A stretch of DNA of 64,000 nt, from assembly GCF_900590885.1 (NCBI RefSeq), contig NZ_UUON01000024.1, forward strand, positions 186,001-250,000. Direction: 5' to 3'. Below, piece by piece: positions 8,711-17,682 of this stretch (positions are counted from its first letter, which is position 1; each line of letters begins with the position of its first letter). The notes under the pieces are model-generated. The model had not been told where the DNA came from and did not search any database. It worked only from the letters and a program-made list of their open reading frames with translations. Made by a program: the position numbers and the translations under genes. The stretch is from Pseudomonas viridiflava. Its GTDB lineage: Bacteria; Pseudomonadota; Gammaproteobacteria; Pseudomonadales; Pseudomonadaceae.

Positions 8711-11104
8711 TTAAAAGGCGTAAGTCAGCCGGGTGTAGTAGTACCCGCCGGTAAAACCGTAGGGCGAATAGGTGCCGTAGCTGCTGACCATGGTGCTGCT
8801 GGGCACGCCTTGTTTTTTCGGGTAGACGTCGAACAGGTTCTTGGCGCCGATGGCCACGTTGAGGTCTTTGGTGAGGTTGTAGCCAAGGTCGAGGTCGGTG
8901 ATCCATTTGGCGCTGTAGACCCGGTCGAGGCTGCGGTCGTCGGAGACGTTGACCTCTTTGTAGGAGCCGTAGCGGGTCAGGGCCAGGTTGAGATTGAAGC
9001 GATCAATGCTCCAGTCGCCACCGAGGATCAGCTTGGTGCTGGGCTGCACGCCGGTGATCAGGTTGCGCGCCTGGCGGTCCATCAGGTCGTAGGCGGTGCC
9101 AAGGATCGTGGTGGATTCCTTGTAGTTGAGGATTTTGGTCTGGTTCCAGTTGAACGCCGCCGTCCACTTCAGCGCGCCATATTGGCCCAGGTCCTGGCTG
9201 TAGTTGCCGACCAGGTCGAGGCCCTTGGTGCGGGTGTCGGCACCGTTGATGAAGTACTGCCCGCCGGAGGTGGAAGTGATGCCATTGCCTTGCAGCACCT
9301 GGGTGATTTCCGGGCCGAGCAAGGTGCCGGTCAGTGTGATGCGGTCACGCAGGTTGATCACGTAGGCGTCGGCGGTGAAGTTGAGGCGATCAGTAGGCGT
9401 GAGGGTGAAACCGAGGCTGAAGTTGGTCGAGCGCTCGGGCTTGAGTTCCTGGGCGCCGAGGGCTTGGGCGGCGCCCGACCCCACCGGCAGCACGCCGTAG
9501 TTGATCGACTGATACACCCCATTCACCACGCCATAAGTGGTCGAGCGCGCACTGAACAGGCTGTTGGCCAGGGACGGCGCACGGAAGCCATTGCTGACGG
9601 TGGCGCGCACGGCGAATTGCGGGTTGAAGTCGTAGCGAGTGGTCAGCTTGCCGCTGCGGGTAGCGCCCACACCCTGGTTGTAATGCTCGTAGCGAAACGC
9701 GGTGCCCACGTACCAGTCGGGCACCGGGTTGAACCCGACGTCCACGTAACTGGCCAGGCTGTTGCGCGAGGCGCTGCTTTCTTCATCCGGCGAAATGCCG
9801 TTGGTGACCTGCGCGCCGCTGGATGCGCAGTTGCCCGGCGCCACGCAGTAGCCGCCGTTGGCATAGGACTCATAGTCACCGGCCTGCACCTCATAGGTGT
9901 CGCGCCGATGCTCGAAGCCGTAGCTGAGGTCCAACGGCTTTTGCAGGCCGATGTCGAAGCCGCGCTTGAAGTCGAGGTTGGTGGTCAGCTCGGTGGAAAT
10001 CCACGTGCCGGAAGTGAAGTGATTCGGCGTGGCCTCGCCCAGCGACGGGTTCTGGTTATGGGTGGTGCCTTGCTCCGCGTCGTTGCGCCCGTAGGTGGTG
10101 GACAAGTCCCAGTCCCACTCGCCGAGCGTGCCTTTGCCGCCGAACGCGGCCTGGAAATCGTCCTCGTCGATAAACCAGGTCGGCGTATAGCCACCGGGGT
10201 AACCGTTGGGCCCGGTGGTGATGGTGTTGGTGATGGTCGGCAGGCGGAAATTCTGGCCCTGCTCGGCCTTGCGCCGCGAATAGGTGGTGAAGGAATACAG
10301 GCTGAAACTGTCGTCGATCGGCAGCTCGGCGTTGTAGCCCAGGGTCAGCAGGTTGGTCTTGGGCGTGCCGTAGCCGCCGTAGGTGGAGCGCCCGGCCTGC
10401 TCGTAGGCCTGGGCGTAGGTGTAGCCGTTGGCGCTGGCCTTGTTGTCGTCGTTCTGGCTGCGCGCATCCAGCGCCAGCTGCACGATGCCGCCGTTGCCGA
10501 TTTCGAAGCCCTTGTTGAGGCTTTGCTGCACGGTCTGTTTCTTGCCGTCGTAGCCGATGCCGGCGTTGGTTACCGAGGTGCCGCTGGTGTCGGCCTTGAG
10601 GATCACGTTGATGACGCCGGCGATGGCATCCGAGCCGTACTGGGCCGCGGCGCCATCGCGCAGGACTTCCACATGGTCGATGGCGCTGATGGGGATCAAA
10701 TCGAGGTCGGCCGGCGCCGCGCCGGTGTTGATGCCGTTGATGTTCAATGTGGCGGCGGTGTGACGGCGCTTGCCATTGACCAGCACCAGCACTTCGGCGG
10801 CGCTCATGCCGCGCAGGTTGGGGGCGCGGGCGATGCCGCTGGCGTCCCAACCGGTTTTTTCCGGCAGGGTCAGCGACGGGATCACCGCGCTCAGGGCTTC
10901 CATCAAACCGGGCTTGCCGGTGCTTTGCAGTTGCTTGGCGCTGACCACATCGATCGGCACCGGGCTGCTGGTGACGGTGCGCTGCTCGGCGCCACGGTTG
11001 CCGGTGACCACCACGGTGGACAGGGTGCTGTCGTCCTGGGCCTGGGCGGCGTTGGCCAGCAGGGCCAGGGTTAGTGCGGCGATGGGTTTTAAGACGTGTT
11101 TCAT
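8711..11104 (-). CDS. TonB-dependent outer-membrane receptor
   Basis: A 797-residue receptor with a signal peptide ending near NAAQA (residue 22), a TonB-box-like STVVVTGNR just after it, a plug domain over roughly residues 45-150 (with RDGAAAQYGSDAIAGVIN), and a 22-strand-type barrel ending in the outer-membrane C-terminal aromatic pattern (RLTYAF). The frame runs on to 11146, but ATG 11104 gives the correct signal peptide. It leads a seven-gene operon whose other members are an amino-acid ABC importer and three degradative enzymes. It is therefore likely to bring the same substrate across the outer membrane rather than an iron chelate. Confidence 0.9.
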   Translation of the reverse strand: MKHVLKPIAALTLALLANAAQAQDDSTLSTVVVTGNRGAEQRTVTSSPVPIDVVSAKQLQSTGKPGLMEALSAVIPSLTLPEKTGWDASGIARAPNLRGMSAAEVLVLVNGKRRHTAATLNINGINTGAAPADLDLIPISAIDHVEVLRDGAAAQYGSDAIAGVINVILKADTSGTSVTNAGIGYDGKKQTVQQSLNKGFEIGNGGIVQLALDARSQNDDNKASANGYTYAQAYEQAGRSTYGGYGTPKTNLLTLGYNAELPIDDSFSLYSFTTYSRRKAEQGQNFRLPTITNTITTGPNGYPGGYTPTWFIDEDDFQAAFGGKGTLGEWDWDLSTTYGRNDAEQGTTHNQNPSLGEATPNHFTSGTWISTELTTNLDFKRGFDIGLQKPLDLSYGFEHRRDTYEVQAGDYESYANGGYCVAPGNCASSGAQVTNGISPDEESSASRNSLASYVDVGFNPVPDWYVGTAFRYEHYNQGVGATRSGKLTTRYDFNPQFAVRATVSNGFRAPSLANSLFSARSTTYGVVNGVYQSINYGVLPVGSGAAQALGAQELKPERSTNFSLGFTLTPTDRLNFTADAYVINLRDRITLTGTLLGPEITQVLQGNGITSTSGGQYFINGADTRTKGLDLVGNYSQDLGQYGALKWTAAFNWNQTKILNYKESTTILGTAYDLMDRQARNLITGVQPSTKLILGGDWSIDRFNLNLALTRYGSYKEVNVSDDRSLDRVYSAKWITDLDLGYNLTKDLNVAIGAKNLFDVYPKKQGVPSSTMVSSYGTYSPYGFTGGYYYTRLTYAF

Positions 11105-11440
11105 AGGCGTTCCCAGCTTTTCCAAATCGCGAAGTCGGGCAGGCACGCGGTCGTACGCGGTGCTCCGGGGGGTTAGGGGTTGTTGCGGCGATTTGGGGCT
11201 AGGTGTGACGCGGGGTGTGAATTGGCAACATACGTTGAACTCCCTTCCAACGATTCTGCTGCGGGGTTGGCAGCGCAGAATCCGAATCTAGATTGGTACC
11301 ATCCGAGGTCAGGGGTAGGCTGTTGCGATCAAACATAACGGAATGGGTTTGGGAAATATAATGCTATTTGGGCATAAGCTAATATTCCTTAATTTCATTA
11401 TTTATTTGTGTTGTTATTCATATGTTTGATTTTTTATTGG
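11105..11440. other. AT-rich upstream region of the TonB-led operon
   Basis: No gene is seen here. GC content falls clearly below the surroundings between about 11325 and 11440, the part that would hold the promoter of the operon reading left from 11104. No operator or sigma-54 element stood out by eye. Confidence 0.4.
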
Positions 11441-11576
11441 GTGCATATTCGTTGCTTAGGTAACGGCTGCTTGGGGTTCCGCCCTTACGGCGGGTTACTT
11501 TTGGAAAAGAGCCCCAAAAGTGACCCGCTGTAAGAGCGGAACCCTAAGCCGCCGTTACCTAAACAATGGATATGTA
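11441..11576. repeat. Long imperfect inverted repeat (about 135 bp)
   Basis: Two arms of about 64 bases (11441-11504 and 11513-11576) are near-complementary and surround a short A/G-rich loop. Shared inner segments include GGTTCCGCCCTTACGGCGGG against CCCGCTGTAAGAGCGGAACC and, further out, TTAGGTAACGGC against GCCGTTACCTAA. It encodes no protein and has no recognisable transposase ends. It looks like a dispersed pseudomonad palindromic element and is followed at once by a REP half-unit. Confidence 0.7.
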
Positions 11577-11586
11577 CACCAAAAGA

Positions 11587-11620
11587 CCGCTATCGGGAGC
11601 AAGCCCCCTCCCACATTTTT
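11587..11620. repeat. REP unit
   Basis: A single REP unit carrying CCGCTATCGGGAGCAAGCC and CCCTCCCACATTT. It lies 12 bases from the 3' end of the secretin gene and next to the long inverted repeat, and may act as the end of the type II secretion transcript. Confidence 0.75.
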
Positions 11621-11632
11621 AACCACGCTCCT

Positions 11633-13849
11633 TCAGTTAGCCGGCTTCAACAGCTGCATCTGCTGGCGATAATCATCCGTCACCTGCCGCGCCTGGCTGC
11701 TACTGGTAATCACCCTCGGCGTAATCAACACAATCAACTCGGTCCGATCCTTGGACTTACTGGTATTCCCAAACAGCCACCGCAACCCCGGAATCTTCCC
11801 CAGATACGGCACCGCACTCACCGACTCCGCGTTGTCCTGCTTGATCAACCCCCCCAGCAACACCGTCTGCCCACTCTGCACCGCCACCTGCGTCGACACC
11901 GAGCGCGTAGAAATACGCGGATTCGCCGGCGTGTCGCTGTTAGTAGAAGCCTGGTCCTGCGCATCACTGACCTGCTGCTGAATATCCATATACACCAACC
12001 CACCCGGATTGATCCGCGGCACCACATCCAGAATCACCCCGGTCTGCACATACTCAACACTGCTCAACGTGGTGTCGGAGGTGCCGGTATTCACCGTGGT
12101 CTGGCTGATGGGAATGTTGTCCCCCACCTGAATCTGCGCCGGTTGGTTGTTCATCACGACCAGCGACGGCGCCGACAGCACCTGGGTGCGGCCGTTGGTT
12201 TCCAGCGCGTGCAAGGCCACTTGCAGGTTGGAGCTGACAAACGAATAGAACAACGAATCCGCGCCCAGCCCTGCCCCGCCGCCGCCCAACGCGCCTTGGC
12301 TGCCGGAGGCGTTGGCCACGGTGGTGCTGGTGGAATTACCCGCCAGGCGGCCCAGGTACCATTGCACGCCAAGGTCCAGTTCACCGGTGAGTTTGACTTC
12401 GAGGATGCGTGTTTCGATCTGCACTTGCAGAGGCGGATTATCGAGGCGTTTGATCGCCGATTCGATTTCCTTCCACTGCACCGGGCGCGTGCGCACCAGC
12501 AGTTGGTTACTGCTTTTTTGCGCGGTGATGCGCGTACCGGCGTCGAGGCTTTTGGCCGGGGCGCCTTCGGTGGCGTCTTGCTCGGCGGTGTCCTCGGCTT
12601 GCGGTTCCTGCTCCTCATCCTCGGCAGCAGGCTGGTTGTTATTGAGGTTATTGCTCAAGCCGCCCGGCGTGCTGCCGGAGGTGCTGTTGGTGCCGGGCGA
12701 CGACAGGGTCGCGGTGCGCAAACCGGGGGCGACCTTGGCCGGGGTGTCGTCCTTGATCGCGCCGGTGCCGTAGATCTGCCGCAGGTACTTGGCGAGGTCA
12801 GTGGCCTTCATGTTACGCACGTCGTACACATACATCTGCGGCTCGTTGCCGCCGCCTTCGTCGATGGTGTGGATCCAGTCACCGACTTCACTCAGGTACT
12901 GCGGCTGCGACGAGATCGCCACCACCGAGTTGGTCCGCTCAATCGGCAGAAAACGCACCATGCCCGCCAGGGGCATGCCGCTGTCGGGGCCGAACATCTT
13001 TTGCAGCTCGGGCATCAGCTCGGCGACCGAGGCGCGTTGCAGGCCGAACACCCCGACAGACATGCCTTTGAGCCAGTCCACATCGAAGGTGTCGATGGTG
13101 TCCTGGTAGTTGGCCAGCTCCTCCGGCGTACCGGCCAGGCTCAGCACATTGCGCGCCGGGTCCACCAGCAAAAACGCGTTTTCGCGGGCGAACGGTTTGA
13201 GCAGTTTCTGCATCTCGGTGGCCGAGATATAGCGCAGCGGAAAAAGCCGCGCCGACAAGCCGCTGGACGGCTGCGACACACGCATCTCCGGCACCAGCTT
13301 GCCCGCCACCGCCTGGCCGGCCGGCAGGATCACATAGCGGTTGCCCTGCTTGATCATGGCGTTGTCGGTCCAGGACAGCAGGGTCTCCAGAATCGACAGG
13401 GCCTGCTGCTTGTTCACCGGTTTGGAGGTGGAGAAGCTGACGTTGCCTTTCACGCCCTGGGCGATGCTGTAGTTCTCGTGCAGCAGGTCGCCCATCACAC
13501 TGTTGATGACCGCTTCGATCGGCTGGTCGGCGAAGTTGAACACGATGTCGCCACCGCCCTCCTCCCTGGCGGCAGGCGCCGCTGCCGGTGGGCGCACGAA
13601 CTGCTGGTTGCCGCGAATCAATTGGCGTTGCGGCGGTGTCTTCGCCTGGGGTTGGGCAGTGTCGAGCGGCGCCTGCTCGCTGGCCGGGTCCACCGGCGGG
13701 CGTTGTGAGCCGGTGCCTTGCATCGCCTCGTGCAACAGGGCTTCGTCCGGGTCGAGGTGGTCGGGGAATGTCCCGCAGCCGCCGAGGGAAACAGCGGTAG
13801 CCAGGCACAGCACGGTGGTGCGCAAAGCGCCGGGGAATGTATCGATCAA
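11633..13849 (-). CDS. gspD: Type II secretion secretin GspD (lipoprotein, HxcQ-like)
   Basis: A 738-residue outer-membrane secretin forming the T2SS exit channel. The N-terminus has a lipobox (Leu22-Gly-Gly-Cys25), so it is probably a self-targeting liposecretin like P. aeruginosa HxcQ. N0 (about residues 105-180), N1 to N3 (180-480) and the secretin core (about 500-725) follow, with TQVLSAPSLVVMNNQPA and the closing VPYLGKIPGLRWLFG block. An acidic, Gln/Glu-rich linker lies between the N domains near residue 400. It is the last gene of the operon; its ATG overlaps the stop of the preceding gene by four bases. Confidence 0.93.
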   Translation of the reverse strand: MIDTFPGALRTTVLCLATAVSLGGCGTFPDHLDPDEALLHEAMQGTGSQRPPVDPASEQAPLDTAQPQAKTPPQRQLIRGNQQFVRPPAAAPAAREEGGGDIVFNFADQPIEAVINSVMGDLLHENYSIAQGVKGNVSFSTSKPVNKQQALSILETLLSWTDNAMIKQGNRYVILPAGQAVAGKLVPEMRVSQPSSGLSARLFPLRYISATEMQKLLKPFARENAFLLVDPARNVLSLAGTPEELANYQDTIDTFDVDWLKGMSVGVFGLQRASVAELMPELQKMFGPDSGMPLAGMVRFLPIERTNSVVAISSQPQYLSEVGDWIHTIDEGGGNEPQMYVYDVRNMKATDLAKYLRQIYGTGAIKDDTPAKVAPGLRTATLSSPGTNSTSGSTPGGLSNNLNNNQPAAEDEEQEPQAEDTAEQDATEGAPAKSLDAGTRITAQKSSNQLLVRTRPVQWKEIESAIKRLDNPPLQVQIETRILEVKLTGELDLGVQWYLGRLAGNSTSTTVANASGSQGALGGGGAGLGADSLFYSFVSSNLQVALHALETNGRTQVLSAPSLVVMNNQPAQIQVGDNIPISQTTVNTGTSDTTLSSVEYVQTGVILDVVPRINPGGLVYMDIQQQVSDAQDQASTNSDTPANPRISTRSVSTQVAVQSGQTVLLGGLIKQDNAESVSAVPYLGKIPGLRWLFGNTSKSKDRTELIVLITPRVITSSSQARQVTDDYRQQMQLLKPAN

Positions 13850-14370
13850 GGGACGGACTCGTGAGGAAGGGTAATCGGGGGTGCAGTGGACGGCGCCGGT
13901 AAACGCAGGCCGCGCAGGCTGAGGGTTTGCGTGCGGCCGTCGAGGACAAAGCGGGCATCGCGGGGTGTGAGGTGTTCCAGGCGCCAGCCATTGGGCAGGG
14001 TCTGGTCCTGGTGGACTTTCAGCGGTGGGCCATCCGCGCGTTTGAGCAGTGCGACGCGCAGGTCACCGTCGAGGACGATGCCGGTCAGCGTCAGGCTCGA
14101 CAGTGCCGAGACGGCCGCTTGGCCGACCGCACGATCAGGGCTGCGGTCGGGGCTGAACAGCGGCGCCTGCCAGGTGCCGGCCAAACTTTCCAGGGTCGCG
14201 CTCGGTGCCGACAACACCTTGGCGGTCGTGTTGGTGCGCGCATCGGGAGCCGGCGCGGGCAGCCACTGTGGCGCATCGCCGATGCTGCTCAAAATGCCCA
14301 GCATCAATACACCCAACGCGGTGGACAAGCCGAGCAATCCCCATTCCAGGGGGCGCAATGCATTGATCAT
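13846..14370 (-). CDS. T2SS inner-membrane component, GspC/GspN-like
   Basis: A 174-residue protein with one N-terminal membrane segment (about residues 10-30) and a periplasmic homology-region-like domain: ALSSLTLTGIVLDGDLRVALL resembles the HR domain of GspC/GspN. Such proteins link the inner-membrane platform to the secretin N0 domain, which fits its place directly before gspD. A PDZ domain is missing, so it is shorter than classical GspC and matches the atypical HxcP/GspN type. Start and stop overlap both neighbours by four bases. Confidence 0.7.
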   Translation of the reverse strand: MINALRPLEWGLLGLSTALGVLMLGILSSIGDAPQWLPAPAPDARTNTTAKVLSAPSATLESLAGTWQAPLFSPDRSPDRAVGQAAVSALSSLTLTGIVLDGDLRVALLKRADGPPLKVHQDQTLPNGWRLEHLTPRDARFVLDGRTQTLSLRGLRLPAPSTAPPITLPHESVP

Positions 14371-14978
14371 CGGGCCACCTGCTTCGCGCCGGCCGGTTGC
14401 AGGTAACCGCGCACCAGCAGGTGCACCACAAGTTTGCCGGCACCGCCACTGGCGGGGGCGTCTGGCGGGCGACGAATGCTCATCTCATCCACAAACAAAA
14501 ACGGCCGCTGGTACTCCAGTTCATGCAGGATCGCGGTCAAGGGTTCGATGGCGCAGTTGAGCGTGAGGCTGACCTTGACCTGGCGATACGGCTCGGCGTC
14601 GTCCTGCTCCGGGGTGATGGGCATGCGCTGGGTCAGGCTGCAACCGCCACCGAGGCCGGCGCGGCTGTTGATCAGGTCGGCGATGCGTTGCATCAGGTCG
14701 GCCGCCACCGCGCTGGGATCATCGCCGGGCAACAGGCTGGTGCTGCTGGCCGGGTCCTGGCGGGCTTGCTCGAGTTGTTCGCGCAGGCTGTCGCCCTGGC
14801 GCAACACGCCGGCGTAGCGTTGCTGTTGTTCGCGCAACTGCTCGGCCTGCTCGCCCATGGCGCGAAGGGGGCCGGCGAACCAGCTGTCGATCAACAGCCA
14901 GTAACCGGCGCCAAGCACCAGTGCCAGGATGATCAAGGCGGCGCCACGGCGTTCACGGGGTGTCAGTGGTCGGCGCAT
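14367..14978 (-). CDS. gspM: Type II secretion protein GspM
   Basis: A 203-residue inner-membrane protein with a short cytoplasmic tail, one membrane helix (about residues 12-32), a coiled-coil-like periplasmic stretch (EQAEQLREQQQRYAG), and a C-terminal ferredoxin-like domain. GspM binds GspL in the assembly platform. The start overlaps the end of gspL by 26 bases, the largest overlap in the operon. The identification rests on position and topology because GspM sequences are poorly conserved. Confidence 0.8.
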   Translation of the reverse strand: MRRPLTPRERRGAALIILALVLGAGYWLLIDSWFAGPLRAMGEQAEQLREQQQRYAGVLRQGDSLREQLEQARQDPASSTSLLPGDDPSAVAADLMQRIADLINSRAGLGGGCSLTQRMPITPEQDDAEPYRQVKVSLTLNCAIEPLTAILHELEYQRPFLFVDEMSIRRPPDAPASGGAGKLVVHLLVRGYLQPAGAKQVAR

Positions 14979-15972
14979 CGGCGGCCTCCTGGTGCAGGTG
15001 GGCGCGCAAGGAAAACTGATCCTTGCCGGTTTGCGCGTCGGGTTGAATCACCCCTTCGAACTGGGCGTTTTCCAGGCTGTGGCAGGCTTTGATGCGGGTA
15101 ATCAGCGCACTGGCCTTGGCGCTTTGCCCGGAGAAGGACACGTCGGCGCCGTCGTTGACCTCCAACTGGTCGATCCAGGTGTCGGGCGGCAAGCAGGCGG
15201 TCAGTTCGTTGAGCAGCGCCGCCAACGGCGGTTGAGCGGCTTTGCGGCGGATCAGGTACTGCGCGGCGCCACGGGTGTTGAGCAGTTGCTGGCGCAAGGC
15301 CTGGACCTCGGCGACCTGCGCCCGTTGCGCCTGAACGCTGTGCTGCATGGCATCGAGTACGCGCTGGCGGTCGTTGAGCCACAGCAGCATGGCGGCGATC
15401 AGCAAGGCGCCGCAGAGCCACGGCAGGCTGCGTTGCAAGCCCTTGCCCGGCGGGCGCTGGCGTGGCCGCAGCGGCGTGGGCAGCAAGTCGATGCCCATGG
15501 GCTTGCCGCCGCCGCCGTCCACATCCACAGCATGGGGCTGCAGGCCAAGTGCGGCGCAGTCGATGAGGATCTGGTCGAGGCGCTCACGCAGGATCGCCAC
15601 CAGCGTCACCTGCAAGTGCGCAGGCGTACGGCGCTCCTGGCGCGCTACGAAGTACAGTTGGGCGGCGTCGAAGGGGGTGAAACGATCGAGTTCGTAACCC
15701 ACCACTGCTGACAGGTTGCGCGCGGCGGCCAGGGGCAGTTGCAGGGTTTGCACCAGCACCGCATCGGGCGCGAGCAGCAACACCTGGCGCACTTCGCCGG
15801 CGAGTTTTTCCACCGGCGCAGTCAACGGCCAGGCATAGACATGCTCGGGGATATCGGCGAACGACAGCCATGCCGGCAAGCAGCCGCGCAGCTCCTTGAG
15901 CCACAGCCGCCAGCCCTGTTGCAGCAGGCTGCCGTGCCAGCGCTGCAACGCGGGTTGCAGGTATTTATTCAT
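14953..15972 (-). CDS. gspL: Type II secretion protein GspL
   Basis: A 339-residue protein. The cytoplasmic actin-like half (about residues 1-165) would bind the ATPase GspE. One membrane helix is visible near residues 190-210 (PWLCGALLIAAMLLWLN), followed by a coiled coil and a periplasmic domain that pairs with GspM. The frame extends upstream to 16197, but that stretch lies within gspK; ATG 15972 overlaps the gspK stop by four bases, like most other junctions of this operon. Confidence 0.85.
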   Translation of the reverse strand: MNKYLQPALQRWHGSLLQQGWRLWLKELRGCLPAWLSFADIPEHVYAWPLTAPVEKLAGEVRQVLLLAPDAVLVQTLQLPLAAARNLSAVVGYELDRFTPFDAAQLYFVARQERRTPAHLQVTLVAILRERLDQILIDCAALGLQPHAVDVDGGGGKPMGIDLLPTPLRPRQRPPGKGLQRSLPWLCGALLIAAMLLWLNDRQRVLDAMQHSVQAQRAQVAEVQALRQQLLNTRGAAQYLIRRKAAQPPLAALLNELTACLPPDTWIDQLEVNDGADVSFSGQSAKASALITRIKACHSLENAQFEGVIQPDAQTGKDQFSLRAHLHQEAADAPTTDTP

Positions 15973-16694
15973 TCTTGCCAACGTAAGACTCGATAAGGTT
16001 GTGCGCTGCCTTGCGCGGGGCTCAATAAAACCGTGGTTTGCAGCTCGGCGTGGTAACCGCCGGGGCGTTGCGCGCGGCTGTTGACCACCAGCACTTCGCC
16101 GGGGTCTGCGCCGACCGCGCTTTGGTGCGGCAGGTTGAGTGCACGGCGCATCAACGGGCTGGCGAAGGCCGGATCGGGCCGGTCCAGGCCGCTCCACAGG
16201 CTGATTTCCGCTACCAACGCGCTGTACAGCGCCTGGGTCATGCCCGGCAGTTGCCGTACTTCTTCCACCACCCGAAACGGCGCCAAGCCCTGGTTGCGAC
16301 GTACTTCCAAGTCCCTGGCGAGTTGGTTGGCCTGGGCCTGGGTGGCGCCGCAGGCCAGGGCCAGGCGCGCGAAGTCGGCCACCTCGGCGCTGTTCAAATA
16401 CAACTTGCCGCGCTCGCTGCGCAGGCTCACGTGCAACTGCGCGTCGTCGAACTGCAGCGCGATTTCACGCCCGTCCGCAACCCACTGTTTACGCTGCAAC
16501 GGGTCCGCCAGCGCCTGCATGGCCAGCGCCACGCCTGCCTCGGCCGCCAGCACGGCCTGGGTGTGCTGGCGATGCCAGGCCGCCTGGCGGGTTTCCAGTT
16601 GCACCCAGCCGGCCAGGCCACCGAGCAGCAGGCTGAGCAGGGCCAGCACCCACAGCACCAGCAACAGCGCCACACCGCGTTGATGCTTGATCAT
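15969..16694 (-). CDS. gspK: Type II secretion minor pseudopilin GspK
   Basis: A 241-residue pseudopilin, larger than the others as is usual for GspK, which caps the tip of the pseudopilus. The prepilin cleavage site is QRG/VALLLVL, and the conserved Glu5 of pseudopilins is absent, as is normal for GspK. The large alpha-helical insert and the LYLNSAEVADFARLAL block fit the family. The longer frame up to 16814 is not used: ATG 16694 overlaps the gspJ stop by four bases. Confidence 0.88.
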   Translation of the reverse strand: MIKHQRGVALLLVLWVLALLSLLLGGLAGWVQLETRQAAWHRQHTQAVLAAEAGVALAMQALADPLQRKQWVADGREIALQFDDAQLHVSLRSERGKLYLNSAEVADFARLALACGATQAQANQLARDLEVRRNQGLAPFRVVEEVRQLPGMTQALYSALVAEISLWSGLDRPDPAFASPLMRRALNLPHQSAVGADPGEVLVVNSRAQRPGGYHAELQTTVLLSPAQGSAQPYRVLRWQE

Positions 16695-17320
16695 TCGGGC
16701 GCCCCGCCGGACAGGTTCAGGCGCAGGGCAACCACTTGCGTGACCCAGGGCACCGGCCCGTTCACACGGGCGGCAATCCGCACCGCGTAGGGCAAGCGCT
16801 TGGTCCACGGCCACACGCTGATCCAGCCGGTGGCCTGGCCCTTGGGCGACACGCCGCGATAGCTCAATTGCAGGTCTTCGACGCCCTTAAGCAACACCTG
16901 CGGCTCACTGCGTGACGCCGGCACGCTAACCTGCGCCTGGGACTCAAACCGCGCGAACGCCACCTGCAAATCGCGCTGCGCCTCGGGCCCGGTCAGTTGC
17001 AAGGTGAAGCGCTGAATCCCGCCGCCGAGTACACCGGGCAAGGTCGCAACAAATTGCATGCGCTGCGGGCCTCCGGCGAAAAAACCATCGACCTGGCTGT
17101 CGTCCTCGGTCACATCCAGGGGCAGTGCCTCACTGATCGAGGTGCGTAAAAACTGCTGCGCGGCGCGCATCTCATCCAGGGTGACCGTGTAGCGCTGGGC
17201 CTTGAGCACGGCGCGATTGGCCCCCAGCAGCGCGCCGCCGACCAGTACCAGCAACACGCCCAACAGGCTCAGCACGATCATGATTTCAAGCAAGGTGAAC
17301 CCCTGCTGACGGCGCTTCAC
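16691..17320 (-). CDS. gspJ: Type II secretion minor pseudopilin GspJ
   Basis: A 209-residue pseudopilin with the prepilin motif QQG/FTLLEIMIVLSLLG at residues 5-19 and a C-terminal beta domain. The start is a GTG at 17320 that overlaps the gspI stop (GTGA); the frame is open much further upstream, but that part is a shadow of gspI. GspJ joins GspI and GspK in the tip complex that primes the pseudopilus. Confidence 0.85.
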   Translation of the reverse strand: MKRRQQGFTLLEIMIVLSLLGVLLVLVGGALLGANRAVLKAQRYTVTLDEMRAAQQFLRTSISEALPLDVTEDDSQVDGFFAGGPQRMQFVATLPGVLGGGIQRFTLQLTGPEAQRDLQVAFARFESQAQVSVPASRSEPQVLLKGVEDLQLSYRGVSPKGQATGWISVWPWTKRLPYAVRIAARVNGPVPWVTQVVALRLNLSGGAPE

Positions 17321-17682
17321 AAACCGGCCCCGGCGGCGCGCAGTTTCAAGGTGCTGAACTGCGCCTGGCGCGGGCCGTCGCGCACGGTGAGGTCGAGGCG
17401 AAACAGGTGCGCCTGGCCGACCCGGCTGGGTTGTTGAGCAATGCGCAATTGCCAGCCGATGCCGTCCATCTCGCCCTGGCGCGTGCTGCTCTGCAACGGC
17501 CCCGCGCCCTCCTGATCCATTACGCTCAACGCGGCATGGGTGAGCCGGTCGCTGTGGGCCACCTGCAGGAGCGAGCGCGCGCTCTGGCCGAAGGCGACCA
17601 GCAACACCGTGCTGCAAATCGCCATCAGCACCAGCGCGGCGAGCATTTCCAACAGGGTGAAACCGCCTTGTGGATGTTTCAT
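17317..17682 (-). CDS. gspI: Type II secretion minor pseudopilin GspI
   Basis: A 121-residue pseudopilin with the prepilin cleavage motif GG/FTLLEMLAAL at residues 6-17. It is the usual length for GspI, and sits between gspH and gspJ with four-base overlaps on both sides. It acts in the pseudopilus tip complex in the periplasm after processing by a prepilin peptidase, which is not encoded in this window. Confidence 0.88.
   Translation of the reverse strand: MKHPQGGFTLLEMLAALVLMAICSTVLLVAFGQSARSLLQVAHSDRLTHAALSVMDQEGAGPLQSSTRQGEMDGIGWQLRIAQQPSRVGQAHLFRLDLTVRDGPRQAQFSTLKLRAAGAGL

Noticed and set aside
8534..11074. An 846-codon + strand frame opposite the TonB receptor
   Set aside because: Low-complexity Gly/Val/Gln/His composition typical of antisense frames; the receptor on the other strand is clear.
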